DNA from: Galerina marginata
Lineage: Eukaryota > Basidiomycota > Agaricomycetes > Agaricales > Galerinaceae
Assembly: GCA_023014335.1 (NCBI GenBank)
Contig: JAECYW010000007.1
Location: 2,294,001 to 2,358,000 of the forward strand
Reading direction: 5' to 3'
Length of the DNA stretch: 64,000 nucleotides
Shown in pieces: positions 34,967 to 47,079 of the stretch (position 1 is the stretch's first letter; each line of letters opens with the position of its first letter). A program made the position numbers and the translations under genes. Below the pieces are notes generated by a model. The model had not been told where the DNA came from. It saw nothing but the letters and a program-made list of their open reading frames with translations, and did not search any database.

Positions 34967-36472
34967 GCCTACGTTCCAGAAGCTGAGATGTGCACAGAAG
35001 ACCTAGGGACCCTATACGAGTTTGTCCGTAGCGCAAGTGAATCAGATCTCAAGTCTTTATTCGAAAGGTCGTGCGATTTACGTGTCAATGGTTCTGGGTC
35101 GCTCAAACGACCGCGGATTGAGCCGCTGTGGAGATCCAGGAAGAGTACCCAGGCTGGAAATATTCAGACAGAGTTTCCAGGCTGGTTGGAGAGGGTGCAA
35201 GGACGATCGCTATTCCACGTTGTCAGGTCCATCCCCGAGTCCTAACCTTAGTAGATCGGTCCTTGATGATTAGGATTAGGAAACACACACCGGCCGTTGA
35301 GATACCTAGATCGACTCAGGAGCGACATAAAAATACAACCCGAAACAGGTAACGCTGACATTAGTCGATACGAAGCGCTGATTGAGCCGGTGCCTTACCA
35401 ACGCAATGCAGAGGATTTGATCAAAATCACGGACACCTTCAGAGAGACGATTCTGGAAAGTAAGTCGGAAATGTTGAGAGACAGATTTTTGGAATGATGT
35501 TAGAGATATTAGGGTGTGTGGTAGGGTACGAACGGAGCCTTAAAAGGTCGGAAGTCGAGAATGGACGAGTGTACTAACCAGCTGGAGGCAGCTGATGCCC
35601 TTTCCCCTCAGCCCACTTCGGTGACTCGACTGCCGCACTTGATCGACCCGCTCGTGTCCGTGTCGAACCTGTGTTGCAGTGAGCGGTACTGGCAGGTCGA
35701 TCGACATCCAGACCTGCTCCAAGAGGTTCGTCCCTAACCGACAATCCAAGCCGTGAGGTCGTTACCTCCAAATAGAAAATTTTCCCCCAGTCGAATTAGC
35801 ATAGAGGGACCAAAAGTCATGTACCAACTTGAAATGGTTCGCCTTTCACGGAGGCTTCGAGGCAAAGAATAAATGCAACGATACGCAGAGCACCTACATG
35901 GCTCCGCAGCTGCTATAGACATGAATCCGTCAGTAAGTGAGCCTGGCACCTTGGAGAGGGTTTTAAGCGCAATGGTGGCTGAAGATTTGCAAGTTAATGG
36001 CCGGTTTCCCTGTAACTCTCGTCAGTTCCATACGAGTGCCCGGTGGCAAGACTTAGGCACTAAGCCTCAAGATGAAAAAATAAATCGTGTCTCCTTTCCT
36101 TCGTTCGCTCGTCGTCAAAGATTAAAGCGACATGCAACCGACGAGAATGGTTGAGGTTGAAGCTGGTTGAAGCTCGGAGGACATCGATTTCTGTTGGCAA
36201 GCATCCCTTGTACTACTAACGCAGGGTATAGCGTCCAAGGATGACTGGTAGTTGTCCTCGTGAATCACCCGGATCAGCGGTAAACAAATTTTTCAGAAGC
36301 TTTTAATATACAACCGTCAATAAGTTCATCCTGATTTCATAATCGCAATTACGAATCGTTGACGACTCCCATCACCGCAAAACTTTCCGCAAAATGCAGC
36401 CACGTACCGCACGGCCGTATTTCGTATGCTACAAGTAGCAGTACTCAAAGCTCCAGAGATACCCACCTCACA
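34967..36472. other. intergenic, no supported gene
   Basis: Short open stretches exist (for example 35297-35497, +, containing YEALIEPVPYQRNAEDLI). No family was recognised and no splice-joined model was found. They could be remnants of a decayed gene. Confidence 0.4.
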
Positions 36473-38858
36473 ATGACAGGACTAATTGACGATAGCTACT
36501 ACCGATATGCCTTCGCTAGCGTCGGCATTCTGTTCACCTGGTTAGTTTACTCCACAATCCTTCGAAAGGAGCGTCCTCCTTTGTTTCCCGGTCCTAAAGG
36601 TCTACCATTCATTGGAAACGCACACCAATTGGGGAAAAATCAGTGGATACAGTACACAGGTAAGGGCACCAAACTTAATAGTTGAGACTCTCACCTAATT
36701 CTTAACATAGAATGGCATAGGAAATTTGGTGGGTGACACCTGTGTATTTCGAGCTTCTGTGTACTGAAGCTGTATTCAGGGCCTGTTTATAGCTTGAATT
36801 TTGCAGGACGACCCGTCATTGTCGTAGGGACGGCTAAAGCTGCCGCAGATTTATTGGTAAGTCTGACAGGATATTCCACCAACAGTTACTTAAATGTTTT
36901 TTTTAATAGGAACGCCGTTCCGCGATCTACTCAGATAGGCCGGTAAGACAAACAGCTTCTCCCTGATCCTGATGCCTCAGACTTTCCTTAGAGGTTTATT
37001 ATGGCTACGGAGATCCTAACCGGTGGAATGAACCTCGCGTTCGCGCGGTACGGCGATAGATGGAAAAGAATGCGACGGGCTGCCCACGACGGCCTCTCCA
37101 TCAAAGCCGCCGAGAACTATACCCCGTTGCAGGAAAAAGAAGCCATTCATCTTCTTCACGGTTTACTTCACGAAAAAGGGCGAATTGATCCCCAGCTCAG
37201 ACGGTGAGACAAATATTTATCTATTGCCTTAAACTGCGGCTTAGTTCCCCTACTCCCATCGTCCAGGACTGCCGCCGCCACCGTTCTTAGTGTCGTCTAC
37301 TCGTACCCGCCTATTCAAACGAACGACCCTCTCGTGACCAAGGTTGAGCACTATGTTGACCGCATGCTCAAGGCGGCTCTACCTGGTTCGCTGACCGATT
37401 TCTAACTAGTCACTCACCAACTAATCTTCCGTTTTCAACCTCAGGTAACTATTTCGTAGATATCTTTCCGTGGATGATGCACATCCCCACGGCGCTGGCC
37501 AGATGGAAACGAGAAGGTTACGCCTGGTTCAAAAAAGACACCGACATGTTCTTAGGCCTAGCAAATGATGTTAAGGCCGGTTTAGATGATGGTTCGCGTT
37601 CAGAGTGCTTTATGGCCAGGCTTTTGGACCCTTCGAAAGACTATGATTTGAATAAAGTCGAAAAGGCTTGGTTGGCGGGCATGATGTTGTCAGTAATTTA
37701 TTTTTCCTATTTTACTCAGGACCAAGGCTGAGAATCTCATGCTATCTTCCAGTGGTGCTGGAGCAGAAGCGGTGAGAGACTTATCGCAACCAATACTACG
37801 CATTCCCAATACTCATAACTAATGAACTGACCTGCGATCATTTGTTAGATCGGTGCTACATTGAGCTTCTTTATGCTCGCAATGGTCCTCTATCCTCGTG
37901 TTCAAGAAAAACTTAGGGCCGAGGTCGAAGCTGCCACCGATGGTGAACGATTCCCATCGTTCAACGAAGTAAAAAACCTTCCATATCTCACTGCTGTGAT
38001 CAAGGAAACTCTACGATGGCGACCTATGGGCCCTCTTGGTGAGACGTTTTGTGCTTTTGTGAGCCGAATGACACATTGACGCGCTGGCTGCTTCTCAATG
38101 CACATAGCTGTCCCTCACAGTCTGATTCAGGACGACATCTATGATGGGCATTTCATTCCTGGTGAAGCCACGCCTCAGACTTTTCTACGAGGTCCTTTGC
38201 TCACTGAAATCTTACAGCCGGAACATTGATCTTCCCTAACGTTTGGTGGGTCAATGCTCTACCAGTAGTCTTGTTACCTTTTTAACGCCGACTTAGGGCT
38301 ATTCATCACGACGAGAATGTCTATCCGAACCCCGATGACTTTAGACCGGAGCGTTATCTTGAAGCAGATGGAGTCACCCCAATTTCCTTTCCCGATACGA
38401 AGGACCACGGTCATCTCACTTATGGGCTCGGTCGTAGGTAAGTCGTTTCTTTCTAGTTCATTTCACATTTAATTCCGGCACATTCACAAGGTCTTGCATT
38501 GGATATACTGTCGCAAAGTACGTGCTTCAAACTTTGACCGCCTTACGGTTCACATGTTGACTGATTTCAAAATGAAATCCCTCCAGCAATGCCCTTAAAT
38601 TGAATGCGGCCAGCGTTGTTTTTGCTTTCAACATCAATCCGGTAATAAACGCTCAAGGGAAGAAGGTGTCACCCGATCCGGACGACCTACTCGACGAAGG
38701 GCTCGCTGTGTAAGTACAATTCATACTGACTTCGAGTTTTTCCATTTAATTCAATTCGAATTCTGCACAGTCGTCCAATGCCTTTCGATTGTTCAATTAC
38801 ACCTCGTTCGAAGAGACGTGCCGAGATGATTGAGGCCGCGTTCTCTCAATTTAACTGA
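36473..38858 (+). CDS. cytochrome P450 (P450-3), atypical I-helix
   Basis: Start MTGLIDDSYYRYAFASVG opens a membrane anchor, then FPGPKGLPFIGNAHQLG. Exons give SDRPRFIMATEILTGGM, WKRMRRAAHDG, an I-helix that reads GAGAEAIGA, KETLRWRPMGPLG (ExxR), FRPERYLEADG and the heme loop YGLGRR|SCIG over an intron. The protein ends RPMPFDCSITPRS ... AAFSQFN at 38858. All joins are in frame. It is paralogous to P450-2, but the conserved Thr of the (A/G)GxET motif is Ala, which normally supports oxygen activation. It may therefore have unusual chemistry or reduced activity. It is convergent with P450-4, with 392 bp between their stop codons. Confidence 0.87.
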
Positions 38859-39250
38859 TACTCTAGACGACCAGTGTGCAGAGACGCGGAGAATGTGATC
38901 AAATAACAATAATTTAACTTGTGGCGTGTAGTTAGGTCAATAGCCCTCGATAGCTTTCGTCGATACTACGTTGCGAGGAGATCCATGTATACCTACATTC
39001 ACACCGGAAACAAAATGAAACTTGACCTCGAATAACGTCTGTCAATGGACAGTGTCGTGGCCTCGGATAGATTGGTAGACGATGCAACTTCTCAGAAAGG
39101 TTGCCATTTCTTTACGTATGAGATCGCGCCGCCATCACGGTATGTGTGTTCACTCTCCATGACCACATCGCAATTACATTTCTCAAGCGCAAGGCGCAGT
39201 GATAGTGACACGATGAAACTCTATTTTAATCTGAAGTAGAGCCGTCTGCT

Positions 39251-41428
39251 TTATTCGCCCAAATCCAAACCAGAGGACAAACGGATCAGCTCCGCAGCAT
39301 ATCGAGACCTGGGCTTGATCACGCATGGGAAGTCGATGGGCTGACTATGAATAACGCGTAAAGGCAAGCCATCCAAGGGAAAGACCATCAAAAGAGCTTA
39401 CCATATCGCTGAAGGTTTATATTCCCTCCTGGGCTCAATTTCGAGATGGTTTTCGTCCAGCTTTCTCAGCAAATCAAAGGTTGACAGAACGGATGCGGCT
39501 GCAAGCGTGATGGTTGAATGGGCCAGGTGTTTGCCAGCGCAAACTCTACGGTGATGATAATATTAGTCGTTGTGATAAAGACAAGGGTATGGAGCAAAAA
39601 ATAAATTCGTTATACTCACCTCCTACCGAAACCAAATGCGATATCCATCGGGTCCCTAACCGATTTGTCGAGGCTTCCGTTCTTCAAGAACCTCTCTGGC
39701 CTGAATTCGCGGGGTAATGGGTAGTCTCGTTCGTCGTTTAACATCGCCCTATAGAGCGGAGTTTGAGAAACATCGAAATTTCAATATTTTGCGACCTCAC
39801 CATTGGTTGGCGATCACGACGGATTTTGCTGGAATATGATAATCGTTGTAGAAATCGTCGCTGATTGTCTGATGTGGAACGCCTTGATGAGGTAAGATCG
39901 TAAGATTGCTATTTTGGAACGGGGAAAGTGATGCCCACCGAGCGGCGTTACAGGCTGCCAACTGGGATAAAACGTTGTATGTTTTTAACTTGAAGCCAAT
40001 AATCTGTAACTGAAACTTCACTTTACCGATAAACTTCTTTAACCAGTGCTGAAAGGTATGGAAGCGACCTGATATCGTTAGCGTCAGGGAGCTTTCCATT
40101 CAAAACTTTGTCGAGTTCTTCTTGAGCTTTCTTCTGTACCTGTGGATAGCAGACCATTGCTAAAAAGAATGTCCCAAGAGCCGAAGCAGTTGTATCTGCC
40201 CCCGCTGAAGTAAAAGCCCCGTTAGCTAGAAAGAAAGGAAATTTTCCGTGGACTCACCCATATAAGCCTGCGCCGCGACATCTTTCAAAATATCAAGATC
40301 CCTGCCCGGATGCTCGGAGTATTCAATTTGCGTCAGGGCTTCCGTGACAAAGGAGGGATCGTAATCGCCACTGGCCTGAGCAGGAGTCGTTAAGAGTCAT
40401 CCAGAGAAACGGTAAGGGAGTGAATACCATCAGTTTCTTTGTCGCTTCAAAGGTAGCATCACGAATCTTTGCCGCATGTGCCCGCATTGTCGCAGCCTTT
40501 ATCTGGAACTTGGCGCCCGGGAACCAGTCAGGAACATACTTTAAGATAGGAAGGATATCCACAAAGAAAGCACCAGCAATCAAGAGATCGGAAGCCGCCT
40601 CAACCGCGTGTTCAGCAATTGCGATAAAAGGATCGTTATATGGTTGGACTTCAATGCTGTAGGTCATTGATAGCGTGGTGGAACCAACAAGTCTGAATAA
40701 TGAAGCATTTAAATGAGTGTGATCCCGTGGAAGTGGTAAATGGGGCGAACGTGCGGGCGTGCTGTAAGAAATCATCGGGCCTCTGTAAGAGCTGACCAAG
40801 GAGACGCCTGGCATATATGATATCGCGCTTTTGGTTGATACTGATTTGATGGGAGGAATTGAAGTGTTTCGTAAATAACCGGCGACTTTCCCGCCAGATA
40901 TCGCCATAGGGAAGCATACTGAAGAGAAATCCCCAGCCTGATCTACGGTAGTATAAGTCCTGTTGTTCTCAAAGTATGATAAAAAAAACTTGCAGCTCGT
41001 GGAGCATGGTAAAGTGCGGCCTATGGAAGCAAATAAGTTTTCTGCGAGTTCTCCCGAGGAAAGGTACTTGAACCTACCTGTCGGAATAGGTACCGGACCT
41101 TTTGTCGAGGAGGTCAGAAGCAACATTGTAAGAGTTCAAAATAACAATTGATGTCCCTAAAGCGTTGACATGAATAATATCAGAATCTGTGGAGAAGATG
41201 AGACGAATGTTGTGCGGTGAATTGAAAACACAAACTGTATTCCTGTCCCCACTTCGCAAATGTCTCCCACTCGAATTTATTGGGCATCGAAAGAAGGTTT
41301 CCGATGAAAGGAAGTTTTTTCGGCCCGGGAGGAAGCTGCCGCCGTTGACGTTGGCCATTCACCCAGTAAACGAAACAGACAAGTAGAGTTCCAAGGATGA
41401 AAGCATGCTGATTCAGAGGCAGAGTCAT
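39251..41428 (-). CDS. cytochrome P450 (P450-4), with a GC-AG intron
   Basis: Start at 41428 gives MTLPLNQHAFILGTLLVCFV, the membrane anchor, then PPGPKKLPFIGNLLSMP. Exons give YSDRPHFTMLHEL, and a GC-AG intron (donor gcaagt, acceptor ccgtag, about 40944-40994) joins it in frame to SGWGFLFSMLPYGDIWR, the C-helix region. The I-helix AGADTTAS is canonical. ExxR is E-V-Y-R, followed over a short intron by WQPVTPLG and GVPHQ. FRPERFLKNG and the heme loop FGFGRR|VCAG follow. The end is QPIDFPCVIKPRS ... GLDLGE. With only GT-AG introns the gene appears frameshifted; the GC donor resolves this. It is most like P450-5 in this window. Confidence 0.85.
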
Positions 41429-41739
41429 CTGTGAATAGACTGGGGGATATTGGAGTCGCGATGATGAATCCAATCCGCAAAATAAATGCTTTGTAGAGTA
41501 GGTCAGGCAGACGACCGCGAATACGGCCGCATTCACAACAACTGCCGCGGCTAAATTGCGGGGTAACAGCTTGGTCCGTTGGGGCCGCTGCATGCCCGTT
41601 CCTGATTGTCACTTTACCACGCCCTTGAACGAAGACAGGATGCCGAGTTTGCCAGGTGGTACCGTGTTAAAGCTATTTTTACAACGAAACAGTCGGAACA
41701 GTTATAACCCATAACCTGTCGGCGGGTAAAGCCCATATG

Positions 41740-42768
41740 TTTCACTCGTCACTTCTTGATTCTCCTTCCAAGGTTTGGTCATCGTGCAACTCTCAGCTCT
41801 CAGCTCTCAGGGCTCGGTGGTTGCGCAAGCCTTTTACTTACTCTATAGGTGAGGATGTGGAGTTCTTGGCCAATTTTTACGCCCCTGGTGTTCTCGTTCG
41901 TTTGTTCGCATTTCCTCCTCTTCTTCTTTGCCTCTTTCTTTCTTTCGCATTTTTTCTTTCGCGGCTTTCAGCTCCTAGGCCTTGTCCGTCACCGGTATCA
42001 GCCCATCCCCCGGACTCTTCACTGCCTTGGTCTTCCTCCCAGGCTTATACGCTGGGTCGCCTCGCCTCATTCGGGGTGCTCGACAAAGTCTTGGTCAAAC
42101 AGTCCGTTGAGTGTGGAGTCCATTGGTGAAACTGATATCCACCTTGACCTGTCGTCGTGCGGTTGATCTATTGTCCTCCGCACCCTTTTTTTTATACCTT
42201 GGGCTTCGTTTCGTTTACATCTCTTGTTCTCTGTTTATTTCATTTCATATTTTATTTTATCTTGTTTTTTTTTTTTGGGCGATGATCAGTTCGTCACCTG
42301 GACGCTGAGCGCTGAGCTCTGCTGCTCTCTTGGTGCTGCAAACACGGAGTTTTCCAATTTCAACTTGCTTGCTTTCCTTGCAGACCACTTTCCTGAGACC
42401 CGTATGCCCCTATTTACGAACTACGTTTTGATCAGCAGCTGACGCTGACCAATCGGACCTCCTGATTGATATCACGCATGGGCTGATTGATCGGGTGTTG
42501 AATTTTCACGCTGTCATCCCTCCCCACCGTCCTTTCTGCTCGCTGTTCTCCTTCTCCTCTCCAGGCGAATGTGCTTCTGACACTTGTCACTGACCACTGA
42601 CAGCGGTTCTCCCTCCTCACTTATAGTTACTCACACAGACCTCCACTCGTTGCTTGACACCGTCGACACCTTGGTGCTGACTCTAGCGGCAGTGGATACC
42701 ACACACTCCTTTGCTCTTCTCATAAAATTTAATCGACGAAACCAAAACAAGAAGAAGACGACGATAAG
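41740..42768 (+). repeat. 5' region of intact membrane-protein gene, shared with copy A
   Basis: 42432-42690 matches 774-1030 nearly base for base, and 41750-41880 resembles 2320-2450 (shared 'cagctctcagg'). An inverted-repeat module lies at 42009-42126. Open frames here, including one starting at 42584 that runs through the real exons, are fortuitous. The region is probably promoter and leader derived from older repeats. Confidence 0.55.
42009..42126 (+). repeat. inverted-repeat intron-type module
   Basis: CCGGACTC, CCCAGGCTTATACGCTGGG and GTGGAGTCCATTGG occur in the module order, although the site is outside (5' of) the giant intron. Confidence 0.6.
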
Positions 42769-45700
42769 ATGGCGACCAATCCTCCTCCTCCTCCGCCGCC
42801 TCCTCCTCCTCCTCCTCCAGGTGAGCACCGTCCCCGCCTCATATCCATGCCCCTCGCTGCTGACCGTCGTTCGTTCCCACCCACGATCCGCAGGCTCCTC
42901 TTCCTCCACGAGCTCCTCCATCTTCTCGTCTTCAAGCTCCAGCTCTTCATCCTCAAGCTCATCTTCAAGCTCAAGCTCGTCCTCCTCCTCCAGCTCCGTC
43001 TCGTCTTCAAGCTCATCGGCAACCACCACCCCGAGCTCGTCGTCAAGCACACCACCATCGACGACTTCCACCCCGTCTACGCTCTCGAGGGCGTCGCTGA
43101 CGGCGCCTACGGGTGGGGTGGTCACGCAGTTCTCGACTCGGTTTGTGTCGAGCACGGATAGCGTTGGGCCTGGCGAGACTGCGCTTGCTTCTGGTAAACC
43201 TAAATCGTGCGTGTCTTTCTCCTCCTCTTCCTCCTTTGCCTTTGCTTTCCCCTTCGTTCTCCATTCAACTTTGCTTTTCCTTCCTATTCTCGTTCTTCGT
43301 CGGTTCCTTTTTGTTTTCTCTCCTTCTTGCCTTCACCCTCAAGCCTGCCTCCCTTCCTTCCTCATTCCATACGGACCTGGCATCACCCATCCGTCCGTCC
43401 GTCGCCTGTCTTCTCCGTGCATCATGCATCATGATCCCCTGATGCCCCGCCTGCTCCCTTCTCATGCCCGCATCCACATCAAGCGGCGTGTGCCCGCTTT
43501 TACCTTTACCTTTGCCTATGCGTGCACCTGGGTTCCTTCCCGCCATCACTCCTGCCGATCAAACTCCGGCACCTGTGATTTTTTTCGTCCGTGCCCTTGC
43601 CCGACCGACTGTCTTCCCTTTATCCATCTTCTTCTCTTTTCTTTTCTTTTTTTGGAGGGTGATGGTGTCGCCGTTGGAGGGAGTCGACGTGGAGCATGGA
43701 GTGCGCTTTCTTTCTTTCTTTCGATTCATGTTTTCATTTCCATCTCCATAGCGTCTTTCGTTCAAGTTTCATAACTCGGCGCCGTGTCACGCTTATATTT
43801 TCGCCGTCAAAGCCGCTTCTTCATACTAGCGTTCATTCTTTTGGCATGCCGGCTTTCTTTTGCTTTTGCGTGCCTTTCATTTTTTTTGGCGTTGGCATTT
43901 TTTTGGACGTTTCACGTTTGGAATTGGCGTTTCACATGTCGCATTCTTTGTGTCGAGGATTTTCCTCACTGTCGGCTTCAGTGCCTGACGTTGGGAGTCG
44001 CTGTGGATGCGACTCCCCTATGGTTTCCTTTCGAGTCTGCCACGCGTGTGTTATTACCAGTGCCAGCCAGCTCTGCTTCTCGGCGTAGGCGTAAACGCAG
44101 AAGATGGAGAGCACGAGGCTCCGTTTCTTTGTTCTATTTTTATCTACTCTATTTTTGCCTCTTTTCTCGTCGGTGTTTTTCTCTCTCGTCGTTGTTTTTC
44201 CTTTGAAGCATTATTCCAGTTCCGTTTCATTTTCGTTCTTACGCGCTTACACTTTATCGTTGTGCGCTGTGCTTCATGCTTTGTGCTTTGTGTCGTTCTT
44301 GATTGTATTCTGGTTCAGACGAATGGGTTCGTCAAAGCTAACGCCGACGGACTCACACTCGTCGCCTTCGTTTCTCCCTGCAAGGCTTGAGTGTCATGTG
44401 CCGTTCACTTTTCAAATTTCGGGGCTCGGCCCTCACTTAAGCCTTGAACTTGTATTCCCGGGCGCAGTGGAGTCCTTCTAGTAATGCCGGCTCGTCTCGA
44501 CCGATTTTTATGTTTATTTTTATGCACCTGCTCTCAGTCCTCTTTTCGTTCTTTTCGTGGCCAACCCGGTGGACTCCACTTGTCGCCTTTACTTCGTCTC
44601 TTCTTACCAGGCTTGCGACAGCACATCTCCTGGACGTAGTAGGGGTTTTACTCAACTCGTTCAAGCCTTAACACGCAAGGCTGTGCATGGTGGAGTCCTG
44701 TTGGTGATGCCACGGCTCGTCTTCGATTTTGTTTTTGTTTTTATGCTCGGAGTTTTCGTCTTGATGGTCTCGTACCTTCATTCATCTTATTTTCTCTTCT
44801 CCTCCCTTCTCTTTTTTTGTTTATTTTTGTTTTCTTGGTCGCTTGACTTCAGACAAACCGAGCCGAGTTGATCAGCCCATCCCAACGGATTCTCCCTGGG
44901 TCTTTAATACCTCTTCCCAGGCTTGGAGGCTCATTTTATGTCCCTGTGTTATAAATGTGGGTTCAAGCCTTTAGTCGGAAGGTATATGGAGTCCGTTGGG
45001 GAAGTCACGGCTTGCTTTGCTCCACATATCTTTTTTTTGACTTATTTTTGGTTTATTTATTATTTATTTATTTGTTTATTTTGGTTTTTCAACGCTATCT
45101 GTTTATCATGTTTCTTTCTGACCGGACTCTTCACTCGCTCGATGCGCCTTTCTTTTGGCTTGGGCGATCTCGCCTCTGTTATGGTTACTTCCACAAGGCG
45201 CTCGTCCGAGCCTTCCTGTACTTTGCATTGTTGCAGTAGAGTCCGTGCCTAGAATCTCCCGACAGCCCAATTCCTCCCGCTTTTTCTCAGTCGTTCGCCC
45301 TTTGCTCTGGTCTTCTTCTTTTCGTTCTCCCATTCCCATTCTTCTTTACCCCCTTGCCTTCCCTTACACGTACCATCAAACCAAACTAACACCCCCTCTT
45401 TCACTTCCAGATTCTTCAAAAACACAGGCGCGGTAGCCGGCACATTCTCCGTCGTCGGGCTCATAGTCCTCGTCCTCCTCATCGCGCTGATCACCAACGG
45501 CCTCCGCCGGCGCCGCGCGCGCAAATTCGACCGCGAGCTAGCAGCTGCCACGCTCGAAGCTGCATCCGCCCCCAAGCCGATCTTCTTGGATGACGAGGAC
45601 GACGTGCATCCTGGTGCTGGTGGGGGGATGGGGTACGGTGCGGGCGTAGGGGGGATGGGAGCTGGAGCGGGCGGGTATCATGATGGCGGGTACGGAGGGG

Positions 45701-46966
45701 AGTACGCGGGCAATACGAGCGGCGGCGGGTTTTCGGATGTTAGTTCTCATGGGACCTATGGGCAGCCTGCGATGAGCGCGGGGTCGCATGGCGAGTCGTA
45801 TGGGATGCGGGAGATGGGGCATGGTATGCCCACACCCACTGGCGGCATGGGAGGCGTAGGGCCAGGCGAGATATTCGACCCGTACGGCGCGGGTGCGATG
45901 GGCGTTGCTGGTGGTGCGGCTGGAGCAGCTGGGATCGGGGTGGCGCGGGCGAGGAGCATGAAGACTGTTGGAGGGGACGGGATGGGTGGGGGCGGGATGG
46001 GTGCGGGAGGGTATGGAGCGGCGTTGCAGGAGGGAGGGGCGCCGTATGCGGCGTTTGCGGCGCCGCCTGGGGGTGGGGGGTATGATCCGTATTCGAATTC
46101 GGGCGCTGCTGTTGGGGGCGGGGGGCTGGGGAGGGGTGTGGGGAGTATGAGCAGTCATAGTCACTCGCAGTACAGCCAGACGCAGAGCATGGGCGGGGGC
46201 GGGGGCGTGAGCCAGCGAAATGCGGATATACTGGAAGCAGCGGGTATGGGCGCCCATATGGCTGGTGCGGGTGCGGCGGCGGGGATGTTGGCGAGAGGCC
46301 AGTCGATGCATTCCCAGCAGGCGCATACATCGCAGGCGCAGTATCAGCAGTACGGACAACAGCAGCAGCTGCACCACCGGACGTCGCCGTCGCAGGAGTA
46401 CGCCGCGATGAATCAGAACATGGGTGCGGGACAGGATCTGGGGAGGAGCAAGTCGATGAATATGAACATGAATGCTGTGCCGGAGTATAGCCCCCACGGC
46501 CAGAGCCAGCCGCTGTCGGCGGCGAGCGCGGGGACGGGGGCGACGCAGTACTTCTCGCCTGTTGCGGAGAGTTATGCGTCGCATTATCAGGGCGGGTATC
46601 AGTCGCAGTCCCAATCCCAGTCCCAATCCCAATCGCACTCGCAGACCGTGGTGCAGACCCAACAAAGCCACCAGCACAGCTACTCTGCGTCGGGCGGGGA
46701 TATGGACATGGACGATGCATATGGGGGGTATGTGGCGGATGGGAACCCGTTTGATGGACAGGGACAGGGACATGTGGTGAGCCAGAGTCAGGGGCATGGG
46801 CAGGGGAGTGGGAGCGATCATAGTCGGTATAGCGAGCATGAGGAGGAGGAGGAGGAGCCGAGGAGGGTGTTGAAGGTATGTTTCTGAGTTTTCGTCGCGG
46901 TTGTGGATAGGGATGGAATAGTTGTTGACGTGGCCTTGCTCTTTTGCTTAGGTTGCTAATGAGTGA
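42769..46966 (+). CDS. single-pass membrane protein with Pro/Ser-rich ectodomain and Gly/Gln/Ser-rich tail
   Basis: The start is MATNP followed by a run of Pro. A short intron (42833-42890, approximate) leads to a long Ser run (SSSSTSSSIFSSS type), then Thr/Pro/Ser and VVTQFSTRFVSSTDS. A 2204-bp intron (43207-45410) joins KS to FFKNTGAVAGTFSVVGL, a membrane helix (VVGLIVLVLLIALI) and basic RRRRARKFDRELA. The cytoplasmic tail of about 420 residues has PIFLDDEDDVHPG, SDVSSHGTYGQP, SQSQ repeats and an acidic end. A last intron (46876-46950) gives the terminus VLKVANE. The layout resembles Mid2/SKG6-like wall-sensor proteins and widespread basidiomycete hypothetical proteins. Function is unknown. 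It is not an obvious part of the terpene pathway. No signal peptide is visible. Confidence 0.8.
43207..45410 (+). other. giant 2.2-kb intron with hairpin modules
   Basis: The donor gtgcgtg and acceptor cttccag are canonical. The same two exon borders are recognisable in copies B, D and E, so the intron predates the duplications. It is strongly pyrimidine-rich on the plus strand and contains at least four inverted-repeat modules in its 3' half. Frames inside it are low-complexity and not coding. Confidence 0.75.
44346..45247 (+). repeat. array of four inverted-repeat modules in the giant intron
   Basis: Modules lie at 44346-44478, 44570-44700, 44883-45000 and 45121-45247, about 240-310 bp apart. 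Each opens with GGACTC or GGATTC, then has an AGGCTTG-like inner arm, then CAAGCCTT, and closes with GGAGTCC or AGAGTCC. The outer and inner arms are mutually complementary, so each module could fold as one long imperfect stem. Confidence 0.7.
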
Positions 46967-47079
46967 AGGCGATAACCAAAATCAACAAGGTCGCCTTCGC
47001 TTTGAACTGGACTTCGCGTTTATCTTTACAGATATACCTTTTCGACTCGACGCTTATCTTTCTCCTTTCTTCCATTGTA

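Noticed and set aside
40960..41000. Apparent frameshift in P450-4
   Set aside because: A GC-AG intron with a good gcaagt donor gives the expected HELSGWGF join, so a pseudogene is not needed.
42584..43774. 396-codon open frame with long Ser run
   Set aside because: It runs through a short intron, the real Ser-rich exon and into the giant intron. Paralogous copies preserve the splice borders, so the spliced model starting at 42769 is preferred.
44346..45247. CRISPR-like spaced repeats
   Set aside because: This is a eukaryotic intron. The repeats are palindromic modules of uneven spacing and low identity, with no uniform repeat or spacer length.
45538..46839. 433-codon open frame on the minus strand opposite the membrane-protein tail
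   Set aside because: It mirrors a GC-rich, codon-biased exon and reads as His/Arg/Pro-rich low-complexity sequence. The plus strand has the conserved FLDDEDD and SHGTYGQP motifs.
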